The notes: generated by a model not told the origin, from the letters alone. Shown: positions 9,095 through 17,108, numbered from the stretch's first letter. The stretch is DNA of 64,000 bases from Bacteroidota bacterium (GCA_018268015.1 JAFDXJ010000006.1:1-64000), one strand, 5' to 3'. Numbers and translations: made by a program.

Positions 9095-9400
9095 ATGCTT
9101 ATTTACAATGTTACCATACAACCCTCCTGGGACATTCATGATGCCTGGAAAAAATGGATGGTGGAAGTGCATTTACCCGAAATGATGGAAACAGCTTGCT
9201 TTACCAAATTCCATTTTTGCAGGTTACTGGATATTGATGAAAGTGACGGACCTACCTATACCGTTCAATATTTTGCAGAAAACAGGAAACAATATAATGA
9301 ATATATCCGTCATTTCTCACCTGTTCTTCGTCAGAAAGGGCTGGATCTTTGGGGCAATAAAATGATCGCTTTTCGGAGTCTTATGGATGTTGTGCATTGA
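9095..9400 (+). CDS. DUF4286 family protein
   Basis: The 101-residue protein, from the ATG at 9095, matches the DUF4286 family of Bacteroidota: MLIYNVTIQ start, HDAWKKWMVEVHLPEMM helix and a YTVQYF strand. The fold looks like a small ferredoxin-like alpha/beta domain. The function is unknown. A TTG at 9077 would add six residues overlapping xth, but the ATG one base after the xth stop is more likely. The close coupling suggests shared expression with xth but does not show a repair role. Confidence 0.8.
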   Translation: MLIYNVTIQPSWDIHDAWKKWMVEVHLPEMMETACFTKFHFCRLLDIDESDGPTYTVQYFAENRKQYNEYIRHFSPVLRQKGLDLWGNKMIAFRSLMDVVH

Positions 9401-9631
9401 ATGTGGACATTTATTTTTTGACCCTTTTTTATTTTCAAAAAAAAATTATATTCCTTCAAACCCCCATGATTGCTCCATTTTAACCTTTATATCGCTGAAA
9501 CTCTTTATTCATCAATGTTTCAGCGATAAACAAAAAAAACATGGGAGATCCCGTTTTTCTCGATTTCTTTCAAAACCCTTGATATATGCGGCTTTACGTG
9601 ATTAAGGTTTTCCTAAATTCTGAATGAAAAT
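9401..9631. other. Non-coding gap between DUF4286 and the hup promoter
   Basis: AT-rich, with no gene I can support. It holds the strong inverted repeat described at 9490-9528, and a weaker outer pair (CCCATG near 9463, CATGGG near 9540) that could enclose it. Confidence 0.4.
9490..9528. repeat. 12-bp perfect inverted repeat, 15-nt loop
   Basis: TATCGCTGAAAC (9490-9501) is exactly complementary to GTTTCAGCGATA (9517-9528). No T-run follows on either strand, so it is not a simple intrinsic terminator. It could be a structured RNA or a protein-binding palindrome. Confidence 0.6.
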
Positions 9632-9661
9632 TTTGTTCATAACAAAAAGCAAATAAATTTG
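9632..9661 (+). promoter_or_regulatory. Complete Bacteroidota-type promoter of hup
   Basis: TTTG (9632-9635), an 18-nt spacer and TAAATTTG (9654-9661) match the TTTG-N~19-TAnnTTTG consensus. The hup ATG is 31 nt further on. This is the clearest two-part promoter in the window. Confidence 0.75.
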
Positions 9662-9692
9662 TTCTCAATAATCATTTAAAAAATCATTTATC

Positions 9693-9962
9693 ATGAACAA
9701 AGCTGAATTAGTAAGCAAAATTGCAGAAGATGCCGGTATCACTAAAACACAGGCAAATGAAGCGCTGGATTCATTTGTAAGCGCTGTAACAAAAACATTA
9801 AAAGGTGGCGGAAAAGTTACCCTTGTTGGTTTTGGAACATTCTCCGTATCTAAACGTGCAGCCCGCACCGGCCGTAACCCGCAAACAGGTCAACCTATTA
9901 AAATTAAAGCTAAAAAAGTAGCTCGTTTTAAAGCAGGTAAAGAACTGAGTTCTAAAATTTAA
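9693..9962 (+). CDS. hup: HU-family DNA-binding protein
   Basis: This 89-residue histone-like protein binds and bends DNA as a dimer and compacts the nucleoid. The N-terminal helices begin [15 protein letters not shown]. The beta-arm signature [18 protein letters not shown] and the proline-tipped QTGQPIKI arm are intact, so the length and motifs match canonical HU/IHF proteins. A consensus promoter lies upstream and an intrinsic terminator directly downstream, so it is expected to be a strongly expressed monocistronic gene. Confidence 0.95.
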   Translation: MNKAELVSKIAEDAGITKTQANEALDSFVSAVTKTLKGGGKVTLVGFGTFSVSKRAARTGRNPQTGQPIKIKAKKVARFKAGKELSSKI

Positions 9963-9978
9963 TTCCCAATGGAATTTT

Positions 9979-10019
9979 AAAAGCAGGAGCAGTGCTCACC
10001 ACATGTTCCTGCTTTTTTT
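9979..10019 (+). terminator. Intrinsic terminator of hup
   Basis: A 13-bp stem pairs AAAAGCAGGAGCA (9979-9991) with TGTTCCTGCTTTT (10004-10016), with one G-T wobble, followed by further Ts to 10019. It starts 16 nt after the hup stop. Confidence 0.85.
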
Positions 10020-10086
10020 ATTGGGTAAATAAATTCTTTAATGCAATTTTACAGCCATCAATTTTTAAAAATCAAAAATTTATACC

Positions 10087-10215
10087 ATGGGTAAAGGAGA
10101 TAAGAAAACTAAAAAAGGAAAAATTGCGATCGGTTCTTTCGGTAAAAGCCGGCCGGCAAAAACATCCTCCAAACAATCAAAGCCTGCTGAAAAATCAACA
10201 GAAAGTAAAAAATAA
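10087..10215 (+). CDS. 30S ribosomal protein Thx (bS31)
   Basis: A 42-residue, very basic peptide begins MGKGDKKTKKGKIAIGSFGK and continues SRPAK, the signature of the Thx/bS31 family (TIGR04560), which sits in the head of the 30S subunit in Thermus, Bacteroidota and plastids. The consensus as I recall it has Trp or an aromatic after GKI; here it is Ala. A Ser/Lys-rich tail follows. It lies between the hup terminator and the convergent pdxH and would be missed by length cut-offs. The glycine/lysine-rich start is diagnostic; the function is inferred by family. Confidence 0.8.
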   Translation: MGKGDKKTKKGKIAIGSFGKSRPAKTSSKQSKPAEKSTESKK

Positions 10216-10231
10216 GGCAGATCAAAATTCT

Positions 10232-10873
10232 TTAAGGAGCGAGCCTGCAAATTTTCCACGCACCATTTTCCAATACGGAATACAGGATTCGGTCGTGAAG
10301 ACGATTGGGCCTCCCCTGCCAGAATTCAATGCTGGCAGGCTTTACACGATAGCCACCCCAGTGTGGAGGCCTGGGCACCTGTCCGGGATATTGTTTTGTA
10401 AATGCTTCTAAATTTTTTTCAATTACATCTCTGCTTTCAATCACACGGCTTTGCGGTGATGCCCAGGCGCCAATCTGGCTGCCTTTGGGCCTTGATAAGA
10501 AATATTCATCACTCTCTATATCTTCTACACGGGAAGCAATCCCTTCGATTCGGACCTGCCTTTCCAGTTCTTTCCAAAAAAACACCATTGCTACTGCCGG
10601 GTTTTCTGCAATATTTCTCCCTTTCTCACTTTGATAATTTGTAAAAAAAACAAAGCCGTTCTGGTCAAATCCTTTTAATAAAACGATCCGTGCATGTGGC
10701 CGGCTATTAGAGGAAACCGTGGATAACATAAAAGCATTCACTTCATCAATTTCGGAATGAATCGCCTCATTCCACCAGGCGGAGAATTGTGATACCGGAT
10801 CCGCGGCTACCTCATCTTCTCTTAAAGTCTTGAGTTTATATTCTCTTCTTATTCCTGCAATTTGTTCCTGCAT
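10232..10873 (-). CDS. pdxH: Pyridoxamine 5'-phosphate oxidase
   Basis: It oxidises pyridoxine or pyridoxamine 5'-phosphate to pyridoxal 5'-phosphate with FMN and O2, the last step of vitamin B6 synthesis and salvage. The 213-residue protein has the split-barrel flavin fold. Family segments include SRPHARIVLLKGFDQNGFVFFTNY, a QIGAWASPQSRVI segment near the centre, and the C-terminal substrate-binding motif FWQGRPNRLHDR. The ATG at 10873 (MQEQ) is preferred over the one at 10879, and over a longer frame up to 10903 that would overlap the promoter element at 10893-10900. Confidence 0.95.
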   Translation of the reverse strand: MQEQIAGIRREYKLKTLREDEVAADPVSQFSAWWNEAIHSEIDEVNAFMLSTVSSNSRPHARIVLLKGFDQNGFVFFTNYQSEKGRNIAENPAVAMVFFWKELERQVRIEGIASRVEDIESDEYFLSRPKGSQIGAWASPQSRVIESRDVIEKNLEAFTKQYPGQVPRPPHWGGYRVKPASIEFWQGRPNRLHDRILYSVLENGAWKICRLAP

Positions 10874-10892
10874 TATCATATAGTTGACCTTA

Positions 10893-10900
10893 CAAAAATA
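10893..10900 (-). promoter_or_regulatory. Promoter -7 element of pdxH
   Basis: Minus-strand TATTTTTG fits TAnnTTTG exactly, 19 nt before the ATG at 10873. Confidence 0.5.
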
Positions 10901-10940
10901 CAAATTTTACATTCCTTTATCATTCGCTTTTAATAGTTTG

Positions 10941-10948
10941 TATCTTGC
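10941..10948 (+). promoter_or_regulatory. Promoter -7-like element of the YjjG-like gene
   Basis: TATCTTGC lies 4 nt before the ATG at 10953. The short distance implies a leaderless or near-leaderless transcript. Confidence 0.4.
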
Positions 10949-10952
10949 GGCA

Positions 10953-11648
10953 ATGCAATACAGGCATTTATTTTTTGACCTTGATCATACCTTATGGGAT
11001 TTTGAATCAAATGCCCGGGAAACATTACATGAAGTTTTTGAGATCAATTCCTTGCATGAAAAAGGAGTTGATGACAGAGCATTGTTTATCAGGAGATATT
11101 GTTTTCACAATGACTGTCTTTGGAAAAAATATACAGAAGGAAAAATACGCCAGGACGTGCTCAGGTGGAAAAGAATGTGGCTCACCTTACTTGACTTTAA
11201 AATAGCCGATGAACTTTTAGCCAGGAAAATGGCTAATGAATTCTTAGAAAGACTGCCCTTTAAAAAAAATATTTTCCCGCATACCAGGGAAATCCTACAA
11301 TATTTATTGGACAAAAGTTATCATCTTCATTTGGTAACCAATGGTTTCGACCATATACAAAATGCAAAATTGAAAAGTAGTGAACTGCATCATTTTTTTG
11401 AAGAAGTGATTACAGCAGAAGCATCCAACAGCCTGAAACCAAATGCCGAAATCTTTGAATTTGCTTTGCAAAAATCAAAGGCCGATAAAAAACAAAGTAT
11501 TATGTTAGGCGATAATCCCGATGCAGATATTAAAGGCGCCATGAATGCCGGCATGGATACGGTATTTGTTAATCATTTAAATATTCAAACGGAATTAAAA
11601 CCTACATATACCATATATCATCTAAAAGAACTGGAACTTATTTTTTAA
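10953..11648 (+). CDS. HAD-superfamily nucleotidase, YjjG type
   Basis: The 231-residue phosphatase has all four HAD motifs: FFDLDHTLWDF (nucleophile D9, acid D11), VTNGF (motif II), the KPNAEIFEFAL lysine (motif III) and GDNPDADIKGA (motif IV). The N-terminus and helical cap match YjjG-type pyrimidine nucleotidases, which hydrolyse dUMP/UMP and damaged pyrimidine nucleotides. The frame is open 23 codons further upstream, but these overlap the pdxH promoter region, so the ATG at 10953 is used. The fRMsr gene follows after 9 nt, so the two are likely co-transcribed. Confidence 0.88.
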   Translation: MQYRHLFFDLDHTLWDFESNARETLHEVFEINSLHEKGVDDRALFIRRYCFHNDCLWKKYTEGKIRQDVLRWKRMWLTLLDFKIADELLARKMANEFLERLPFKKNIFPHTREILQYLLDKSYHLHLVTNGFDHIQNAKLKSSELHHFFEEVITAEASNSLKPNAEIFEFALQKSKADKKQSIMLGDNPDADIKGAMNAGMDTVFVNHLNIQTELKPTYTIYHLKELELIF

Positions 11649-11657
11649 TACAAAAAG

Positions 11658-12125
11658 ATGTCCGAAGAAATCACCCGCATAGCCGGTACAAAAGAAGAAC
11701 AGTATCGTGCACTCATCCCGCAAATCCAGGCACTGCTTGAAGGAGAGCCGGATATGATTGCTAATATGGCCAATATCACAGCTGCTTTAAAAGAACAATT
11801 TCAATGGTTTTGGGTGGGCTTTTATCTCGTGAAAAATAATGAACTAATCCTGGGGCCCTTTCAAGGGCCTGTGGCCTGTACAAGGATTCAATATGGTAAA
11901 GGTGTTTGTGGAAAAGCCTGGCAGGAAGAACAGGTACTCATTGTTCCGAATGTTACAAAATTCCCGGGACATATTGCTTGCAGTTCTTTTTCAAAATCTG
12001 AAATTGTTTTACCCTTGATCAAAAATCAGAAGGTCTTTGCTGTACTGGACATTGATCATCATTTAGTCAATTATTTTGATCCGACCGATCGGAAATATTT
12101 AGAAAAAATAATTGCATTGATTTGA
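11658..12125 (+). CDS. msrC: Free methionine-(R)-sulfoxide reductase (GAF domain)
   Basis: It reduces free Met-R-sulfoxide to methionine. The 155-residue single GAF domain contains the fRMsr signatures WVGFYLV, LGPFQGP, GVCG and FPGHIACSSFSKSEIVLP. The three family cysteines are present (C74, C84, C108); the last two form the catalytic and resolving disulfide in characterised homologues. Cytoplasmic, regenerated by thioredoxin. It follows the YjjG-like gene closely, a pairing that could couple nucleotide and amino-acid oxidation repair, though this is only an inference. Confidence 0.92.
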   Translation: MSEEITRIAGTKEEQYRALIPQIQALLEGEPDMIANMANITAALKEQFQWFWVGFYLVKNNELILGPFQGPVACTRIQYGKGVCGKAWQEEQVLIVPNVTKFPGHIACSSFSKSEIVLPLIKNQKVFAVLDIDHHLVNYFDPTDRKYLEKIIALI

Positions 12126-12184
12126 TATGGACCAAGGGTGCTTTTCATTCCAACTCTTTCATCCCGGAAAAACGCCGATGAGAG

Positions 12185-12400
12185 ATAGAGCGTTTCTATA
12201 TTTTAAAAGAAGACCATCATCGAAAATAAGGCTTTTAGTATGAAATATTCTATTGTAAAAACTGCTTCAGGAAGCTATGACGTATGCGGGCCGGGTATTT
12301 GGAAAAAATGAAAATGCCGGCAGGTTTTATAAAATCTTAGGATTTGAAATCTTCGGTGAGGTTATTCATAGAGGGAAATAACTCATAGAATGATTTCCTT
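12185..12400 (+). pseudogene. Decayed GNAT acetyltransferase fragment
   Basis: Three pieces in three frames read in order like the C-terminal half of a GNAT N-acetyltransferase. They are IERFYILKEDHHRK then a stop (12185-12229), MKYSIVKTASGSYDV (from 12240, stop at 12309) and GKNENAGRFYKILGFEIFGE (12301-12360, stop at 12379). The last matches the common GNAT ending ENAIRFYKKLGF. A NNS-stop-NDFL remnant near 12377-12400 fits the usual tail in yet another frame. At least three indels and nonsense changes are needed. No N-terminal half is visible, so this is a relic with no function. Confidence 0.65.
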
Positions 12401-12455
12401 TGAAACTGAATATTCAGAGTAATTCGTTATCTTTATTCAATAAAATGTCAAGCAA

Positions 12456-12947
12456 ATGATTCGTAAGATCCTTCTATTTCTATTGATCGTTTTCATTGCC
12501 ATTCAATTTTTTCGGCCCGAAAAAAATGTTTCCACATCTATTTCCGAAAATGATATCACCAGGGTGTATCCGGTACCTGAAAATGTGCAGCAAATCTTAT
12601 CCCGGAGTTGCAATGATTGTCATTCAAATAATACCCAATATCCCTGGTATGCGGAAATTCAGCCCGTAGCCTGGTATCTGGCAGATCATATTAAAGATGG
12701 TAAAGATGAACTTAACTTCAGCGAATTTGGTAGCTACAGGATAGCTCGTCAAAATAAAAAAATGAAAGAATGTATCAAAGAATTAAAAGAAGGTGAAATG
12801 CCCCTTAAATCTTATACATTGATCCATACATCCTCAAAGATCTCAGAAACGGACAAACAAGCCATCATTAGTTGGTGTGAGTCTATACAACAAATATTGC
12901 AACAAAAATACCCGGCAGATAGTTTGGAATTGAAGAAGCCAAAATAA
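12456..12947 (+). CDS. Membrane-anchored haem-binding domain protein
   Basis: A 163-residue protein with an N-terminal membrane anchor (residues 4-19) and a periplasmic domain containing one c-type haem motif, CNDCH (C52-x-x-C55-H56). The segments NNTQYPWYAEIQPVAWYLADHIKDG and GEMPLKSYTLIH are typical of the haem-binding domain family PF14376. It is probably a small cytochrome-like electron-transfer or sensing protein facing the periplasm; the partner is unknown. EngB follows after 18 nt, so the two may share a transcript although their functions are unrelated. Confidence 0.82.
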   Translation: MIRKILLFLLIVFIAIQFFRPEKNVSTSISENDITRVYPVPENVQQILSRSCNDCHSNNTQYPWYAEIQPVAWYLADHIKDGKDELNFSEFGSYRIARQNKKMKECIKELKEGEMPLKSYTLIHTSSKISETDKQAIISWCESIQQILQQKYPADSLELKKPK

Positions 12948-12965
12948 ATTTTCTCAATATTTAAA

Positions 12966-13604
12966 ATGCTCATCACAAAAGCTGTTTATTCCATTTCAAA
13001 TCCCCATGTAAAAAATTGCCCTAAGCCGGACAGGCCTGAATACGCATTTATAGGTCGCAGCAATGTAGGAAAATCTTCATTGATCAACATGTTATGCGGC
13101 CAACAAAAACTGGCGAAAACTTCCGGAACACCCGGAAAAACACAACTGATTAATCATTTTGAAATTGAAAGCAGAGATGGTGCAAAACAACCGTTATCTA
13201 AATGGTACCTGGTAGATTTACCCGGTTATGGCTATGCAAAAGTTGCACAAAACAAACGAAATGAATGGGAATTAATGATCCGGGATTACTTATTAAAAAG
13301 AAAAAATCTGTTACAAGTATTTGTTTTAATTGATAGCCGTCATTTACCTCAAAAAATTGACAGAGAATTTGTAGATAACCTTTTAAATGCCCAAATTCCT
13401 TTCTCCCTTGTTTTTACAAAATCAGATAAAGAAAAACCGGCAGTGGTAAAACGACATGTCCAGGCTTTCTTAGAAACGCTGCGCGAACATTGGCAGTTTT
13501 TACCTCAAACATTTGTGACCAGCGCCATCAATCATTCAGGGAGAGATGAAATTTTATCGCTGATAAATAACTTTAATAAATCATTTACCTCAGGGCATTC
13601 ATGA
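12966..13604 (+). CDS. engB: Ribosome biogenesis GTPase EngB (YsxC/YihA)
   Basis: An essential GTPase that assists 50S subunit assembly. The 212-residue protein carries G1 GRSNVGKSS (30-38), the switch-region GTPGKTQ, G3 DLPGYGYAKV, and G4 TKSD, and ends with a helix after an SA-containing G5 loop. It has the single-domain length of the family. It sits downstream of a haem-binding protein and upstream of the M1 aminopeptidase, which has its own promoter. Confidence 0.95.
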   Translation: MLITKAVYSISNPHVKNCPKPDRPEYAFIGRSNVGKSSLINMLCGQQKLAKTSGTPGKTQLINHFEIESRDGAKQPLSKWYLVDLPGYGYAKVAQNKRNEWELMIRDYLLKRKNLLQVFVLIDSRHLPQKIDREFVDNLLNAQIPFSLVFTKSDKEKPAVVKRHVQAFLETLREHWQFLPQTFVTSAINHSGRDEILSLINNFNKSFTSGHS

Positions 13605-13701
13605 CTATTTCGTAATATGGTAAAATCTTAGTGAGTATTTGCCATTATTACTTTATTCAAACCTTTTATACTTTAGCGAACAAAATCTTTCTTTGAATAC
13701 T

Positions 13702-13709
13702 TACTTTTG
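13702..13709 (+). promoter_or_regulatory. Promoter -7 element of the M1 aminopeptidase
   Basis: TACTTTTG fits TAnnTTTG, 16 nt before the ATG at 13726. Confidence 0.5.
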
Positions 13710-13725
13710 CCGCAAAATATATTTG

Positions 13726-16170
13726 ATGAAAAAATTTATAACAGGAATGGCATTACTTCTTGGCACTTTCAGTTTTGCACAAGAAGTGACCGTTGTAGCT
13801 GGCGATACCGCCTGGAAGCACGAATATCGTGCAGAAGCCACAAAAATTAATGACATCGTAAATACGAAACTCGATGTAAAATTTGACTATGATAAATCTT
13901 ACATGTATGGAAAAGAATGGCTGACTTTACATCCTCATTTTTATCCAACAGACTCTCTAACCCTTGATGCACAGGGAATGGATATTCTTGAAGTAGCCAT
14001 CATGAATGCTGGTAAAAAAACTCCATTGACTTATACCTATATGGACAATGTGCTCCGAATCCAATTAAATAAGACGTATCAGATGAATGAAAACTATACG
14101 GTTTATATTGATTATGTTTCCAAGCCAAATGATCTAAAAGTAGAAGGCAGCGCGGCCATTACGGATGCAAAAGGATTATATTTTATTAATCCAAAAGGAG
14201 AAGATAAAAATAAACCGACACAAATTTGGACACAGGGTGAAACAGAAGCAAATAGCGCCTGGATGCCAACTATAGATAAACCCAATCAAAAAAGTACCGT
14301 TGATATTTCTATGACTGTTCCTTCAAAATATGTCACTTTATCAAATGGGCTTCTGGTAAGCCAGAAAAAAAATGCAGATGGCACGCGCACTGATCAGTGG
14401 AAATTAGACCTTCCCATTGCGCCCTATTTATTTTTCATGGGTGTGGGAGATTATTCCATTATTAAAGACAGCTACAAAGGAAAAGAGGTAAGCTATTATG
14501 TAGAAAAAGAATATGCCCCTTATGCCCGCGGAATCTTTGGTCATACTCCGGAAATGATAAAATTCTTTTCCGATAAATTGGGCGTGGAATATGCATGGCC
14601 AAAATATTCTCAAATTGTAGGCCGTGATTATGTAAGTGGTGCAATGGAAAATGTAACTGCTACTTTACACCAGGAAAGCGCATATCAAAATGGGCGCGAA
14701 TTAGTGGATGGCAACCGTTGGGAAACAGTGATTGCACATGAACTTTTCCATCATTGGTTCGGTGATTTGGTAACCACAGAAAGCTGGAGTAACATCACCG
14801 TAAATGAAAGTTTTGCCGATTATAGCCAAACTTTATGGGAAGAATATAAATATGGCAAAGATGCGGGAGATGAAGAAAATTTTAATGGTCTCGTAGGTTA
14901 TCTCAATAGTGGAGGAGATGACCTGGACCTGGTACGTTTTTATTATAAAAATAAAGAAGATGTTTTTGATGGAGTGAGCTATCAAAAGGGTGGGCGTATA
15001 TTGAATATGCTCCGCAACTATGTTGGGGATGACGCTTTTTTTGCTTCATTAAAAAAATATCTTACAGATAATAAATTCAAAACCGGAGAAGCACAACAAC
15101 TTCGCCTGGCATTTGAAAGTGTGACAGGTCAGGATCTCAACTGGTTTTGGAATCAATGGTATTATGGCAGTGGCCACCCAATGCTGGACATATCCTATAA
15201 TTATGATCCAGTTGCAGGAAAACAAATGGTCATTGTAGAACAAAAACAAAATACAGGTAAAATTTTTACACTACCGGTAGCAGTAGATATTTATAATGGC
15301 CCTCAGAAAACAAGATACCATGTGTGGGTTAAAAATAAAATCGACACTTTTTCCTTTGCTGTAAAACAAAAGCCTACCCTGGTTAACTTTGATGCAGATA
15401 AAGTTTTACTTACCGAAAAACAAGATCATAAAACAACCGATGAATTCCGTGAGCAATTAAAATATGCACCGCTCTATATGGATAGAAGGGAGGCTTATAA
15501 TTATTTTGCAAAAAACCATTTACCGGACCTGGCTCTGGGCCTGAAAGATAAATTTGCAGGTCTTCGCTCACGCACCCTGGATCAATTGGCTAATGATACG
15601 GTTTTACTTTCCAATGAAGTTATTATGGCGCAAATTAGCTCAATGGCAAATCTTGAAAAAGACAAAGTAACTCAATCAAAAGCCATCGAAATTTTAGCCA
15701 ATACAGGAGAAGCAAAATATAAATCTATTTATGAAAAGTTTATTAATGACTCTTCCTACTCCGTATCCGGTGCTGCTTTGGAAGGACTGAGCAAATTAGA
15801 TCCGGATAATGCATACACCCTGGCCAAAAAATATAGCGCGGATGCAAAAGGTAAATTATTAGATGTTATCAGTAATGTAATTATGGAAAATGCAAAAGTG
15901 GAGGATTATGATTTCATTGCAGACAACTATCAAAAGGCGCCTCCATCAAATTCAAAACTGGAATCAACACCTGCATTCACTGAATTCCTGGGAAAACTGG
16001 ATGATGTGAATAAAATCAAAGCCGGCATAGACATGATCCTGAGTTTCAGAAAACAAATCCCGGAACAATATTGGATTTATACCGATCCCGCATTGAAAGG
16101 AAGTCTTGAAAAGTTGGCAAAAGATAAAGGCGGCGAAGTAGCCACTTACATCAATGAAAAGTTGAAATAA
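13726..16170 (+). CDS. M1 family metallo-aminopeptidase, exported
   Basis: An 814-residue zinc aminopeptidase that trims N-terminal residues from peptides. A signal peptide (MKKFITGMALLLGTFSFAQ) sends it out of the cytoplasm. The M1 signatures are intact: GAMEN at 305-309 and the zinc site HELFHHWF (H338, E339, H342), followed by NESFADY with the third zinc ligand. The C-terminal third is helical. The frame extends 29 codons upstream, but the signal peptide and the promoter element at 13702-13709 fix the start at 13726. A strong terminator follows, so it is monocistronic. It may feed the peptide transporters of the cell. Confidence 0.93.
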   Translation: MKKFITGMALLLGTFSFAQEVTVVAGDTAWKHEYRAEATKINDIVNTKLDVKFDYDKSYMYGKEWLTLHPHFYPTDSLTLDAQGMDILEVAIMNAGKKTPLTYTYMDNVLRIQLNKTYQMNENYTVYIDYVSKPNDLKVEGSAAITDAKGLYFINPKGEDKNKPTQIWTQGETEANSAWMPTIDKPNQKSTVDISMTVPSKYVTLSNGLLVSQKKNADGTRTDQWKLDLPIAPYLFFMGVGDYSIIKDSYKGKEVSYYVEKEYAPYARGIFGHTPEMIKFFSDKLGVEYAWPKYSQIVGRDYVSGAMENVTATLHQESAYQNGRELVDGNRWETVIAHELFHHWFGDLVTTESWSNITVNESFADYSQTLWEEYKYGKDAGDEENFNGLVGYLNSGGDDLDLVRFYYKNKEDVFDGVSYQKGGRILNMLRNYVGDDAFFASLKKYLTDNKFKTGEAQQLRLAFESVTGQDLNWFWNQWYYGSGHPMLDISYNYDPVAGKQMVIVEQKQNTGKIFTLPVAVDIYNGPQKTRYHVWVKNKIDTFSFAVKQKPTLVNFDADKVLLTEKQDHKTTDEFREQLKYAPLYMDRREAYNYFAKNHLPDLALGLKDKFAGLRSRTLDQLANDTVLLSNEVIMAQISSMANLEKDKVTQSKAIEILANTGEAKYKSIYEKFINDSSYSVSGAALEGLSKLDPDNAYTLAKKYSADAKGKLLDVISNVIMENAKVEDYDFIADNYQKAPPSNSKLESTPAFTEFLGKLDDVNKIKAGIDMILSFRKQIPEQYWIYTDPALKGSLEKLAKDKGGEVATYINEKLK

Positions 16171-16191
16171 TTTGAGATCGAATTTTCTTTT

Positions 16192-16227
16192 AAACCTGTA
16201 AACAATTGTTTACAGGTTTTTTATTTT
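16192..16227 (+). terminator. Intrinsic terminator after the M1 peptidase
   Basis: A perfect 14+14-nt palindrome (16192-16219, arms starting AAACCTGTAAAC and ending GTTTACAGGTTT) followed by T-rich sequence to 16227. Because it is palindromic it may also serve the convergent HAD gene. Confidence 0.85.
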
Positions 16228-16240
16228 CCTGAAACCGGTT

Positions 16241-16852
16241 TTATAAATCTAAATCAAGGATTGTTTTTGGAGGTACAAGATGAATAGTCGGTATCCCGAG
16301 TGCCTGAGCCGTATCCGTATTTATTTTAGTGTCATCAAGAAATAAGGTTTCTGAAGGGCATAAATTTTCCTTTTTCAATACATATAAAAAAGCCTCCGGA
16401 TAAGGTTTCCGTAATTTTATTTCATGAGAATAAAATGCTCTTATAAAAAGGGTATTAAAGTCGGCATGAAATGTAGAAGTATATTTTTTTATAAAGGCAT
16501 CATAATGTATGATATTGGTGTTTGATAAAAGGTAGGTCCGATACTTCAAAGAAAGCTTTTGTACAAATTCAATTCTTTGTGAAGAAAATTCTCCAATCAT
16601 GGCATTCCAGGCATCCCTGATAGCATGGTCACTCGCTGATAGTTTTGTCTCATCCCTGAAAGCCTGCAAAAATTCGTCCGGTCCGATTTTTCCTGTCTCC
16701 AAATTCTCAAAAAGAGGAGAAGCATGGTGCTGTGTAAAAAAGGCATCAAAATCTTCAATGCCTAATGCTTCAAAAGCCGTTTTCGTTTTTTTAAAATCAA
16801 TATCCAGGATCACTCCTCCCAGGTCAAATAGCAGGTTTTTTATTTTTTGCAT
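16241..16852 (-). CDS. HAD-superfamily hydrolase, YihX-like
   Basis: A 203-residue HAD subfamily IA protein starting MQKIKNLLFDLGGVILDID. The nucleophile D10 is present; the usual second Asp is Gly, as in YihX-type alpha-D-glucose-1-phosphate phosphatases. Motif II (LLSNTN), the motif III lysine (LRKPYPEAF) and motif IV (FLDDTKINTDTAQALG) are all visible. The substrate is not readable and is probably a small phosphorylated sugar or metabolite. It is convergent with the M1 peptidase and has a promoter-like element 3 nt before its ATG. Confidence 0.85.
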   Translation of the reverse strand: MQKIKNLLFDLGGVILDIDFKKTKTAFEALGIEDFDAFFTQHHASPLFENLETGKIGPDEFLQAFRDETKLSASDHAIRDAWNAMIGEFSSQRIEFVQKLSLKYRTYLLSNTNIIHYDAFIKKYTSTFHADFNTLFIRAFYSHEIKLRKPYPEAFLYVLKKENLCPSETLFLDDTKINTDTAQALGIPTIHLVPPKTILDLDL

Positions 16853-16855
16853 GTA

Positions 16856-16863
16856 CGAAGGTA
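16856..16863 (-). promoter_or_regulatory. Promoter -7-like element of the YihX-like gene
   Basis: Minus-strand TACCTTCG lies 3 nt before the ATG at 16852, another leaderless-type arrangement. Confidence 0.4.
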
Positions 16864-16935
16864 GAAAGTGAATATGATTTTCCCATTTAAATAAGACGAA
16901 ATGAAAATATATTCGTTTGAGAAGATGAATTTTTC

Positions 16936-16943
16936 TATTTTTG
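16936..16943 (+). promoter_or_regulatory. Promoter -7 element of tRNA(CAT)
   Basis: TATTTTTG, 29 nt before the tRNA. A TTTG lies at 16916-16919, with a spacer of 16 nt, slightly short of the consensus. The same box precedes tRNA-Asn. Confidence 0.55.
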
Positions 16944-16972
16944 CAAACCTTAAATTACCGTTTAACGGTAAT

Positions 16973-17046
16973 GGGCCTATAGCTCAGCTGGTTAGAGCAC
17001 CTGACTCATAATCAGGTGGTCCCTGGTTCAAGTCCAGGTGGGCCCA
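16973..17046 (+). tRNA. tRNA with CAT anticodon, probably tRNA-Ile2
   Basis: The 74-nt cloverleaf has acceptor GGGCCTA/TGGGCCC, an anticodon loop CTCATAA and a T-arm CCTGG-TTCAAGT-CCAGG. No CCA is encoded. The CAT anticodon means elongator Met or Ile2 (lysidine-modified). Base pairs C4-G69 and C5-G68 in the acceptor are TilS recognition determinants, which favours Ile2. It is not the initiator, since the first acceptor pair is a Watson-Crick G-C. Confidence 0.9.
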
Positions 17047-17108
17047 CATTTTTTTCCTATTTTGTTTTTCAAATACTCCTCTAATTGCCATTCCTAAAGT
17101 CCGTTCAT

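Noticed and set aside
9387..9605. 72-residue plus-strand frame between DUF4286 and hup
   Set aside because: Cysteine and basic residues are scattered with no pattern; the frame covers the palindrome at 9490-9528 and has no conserved signature.
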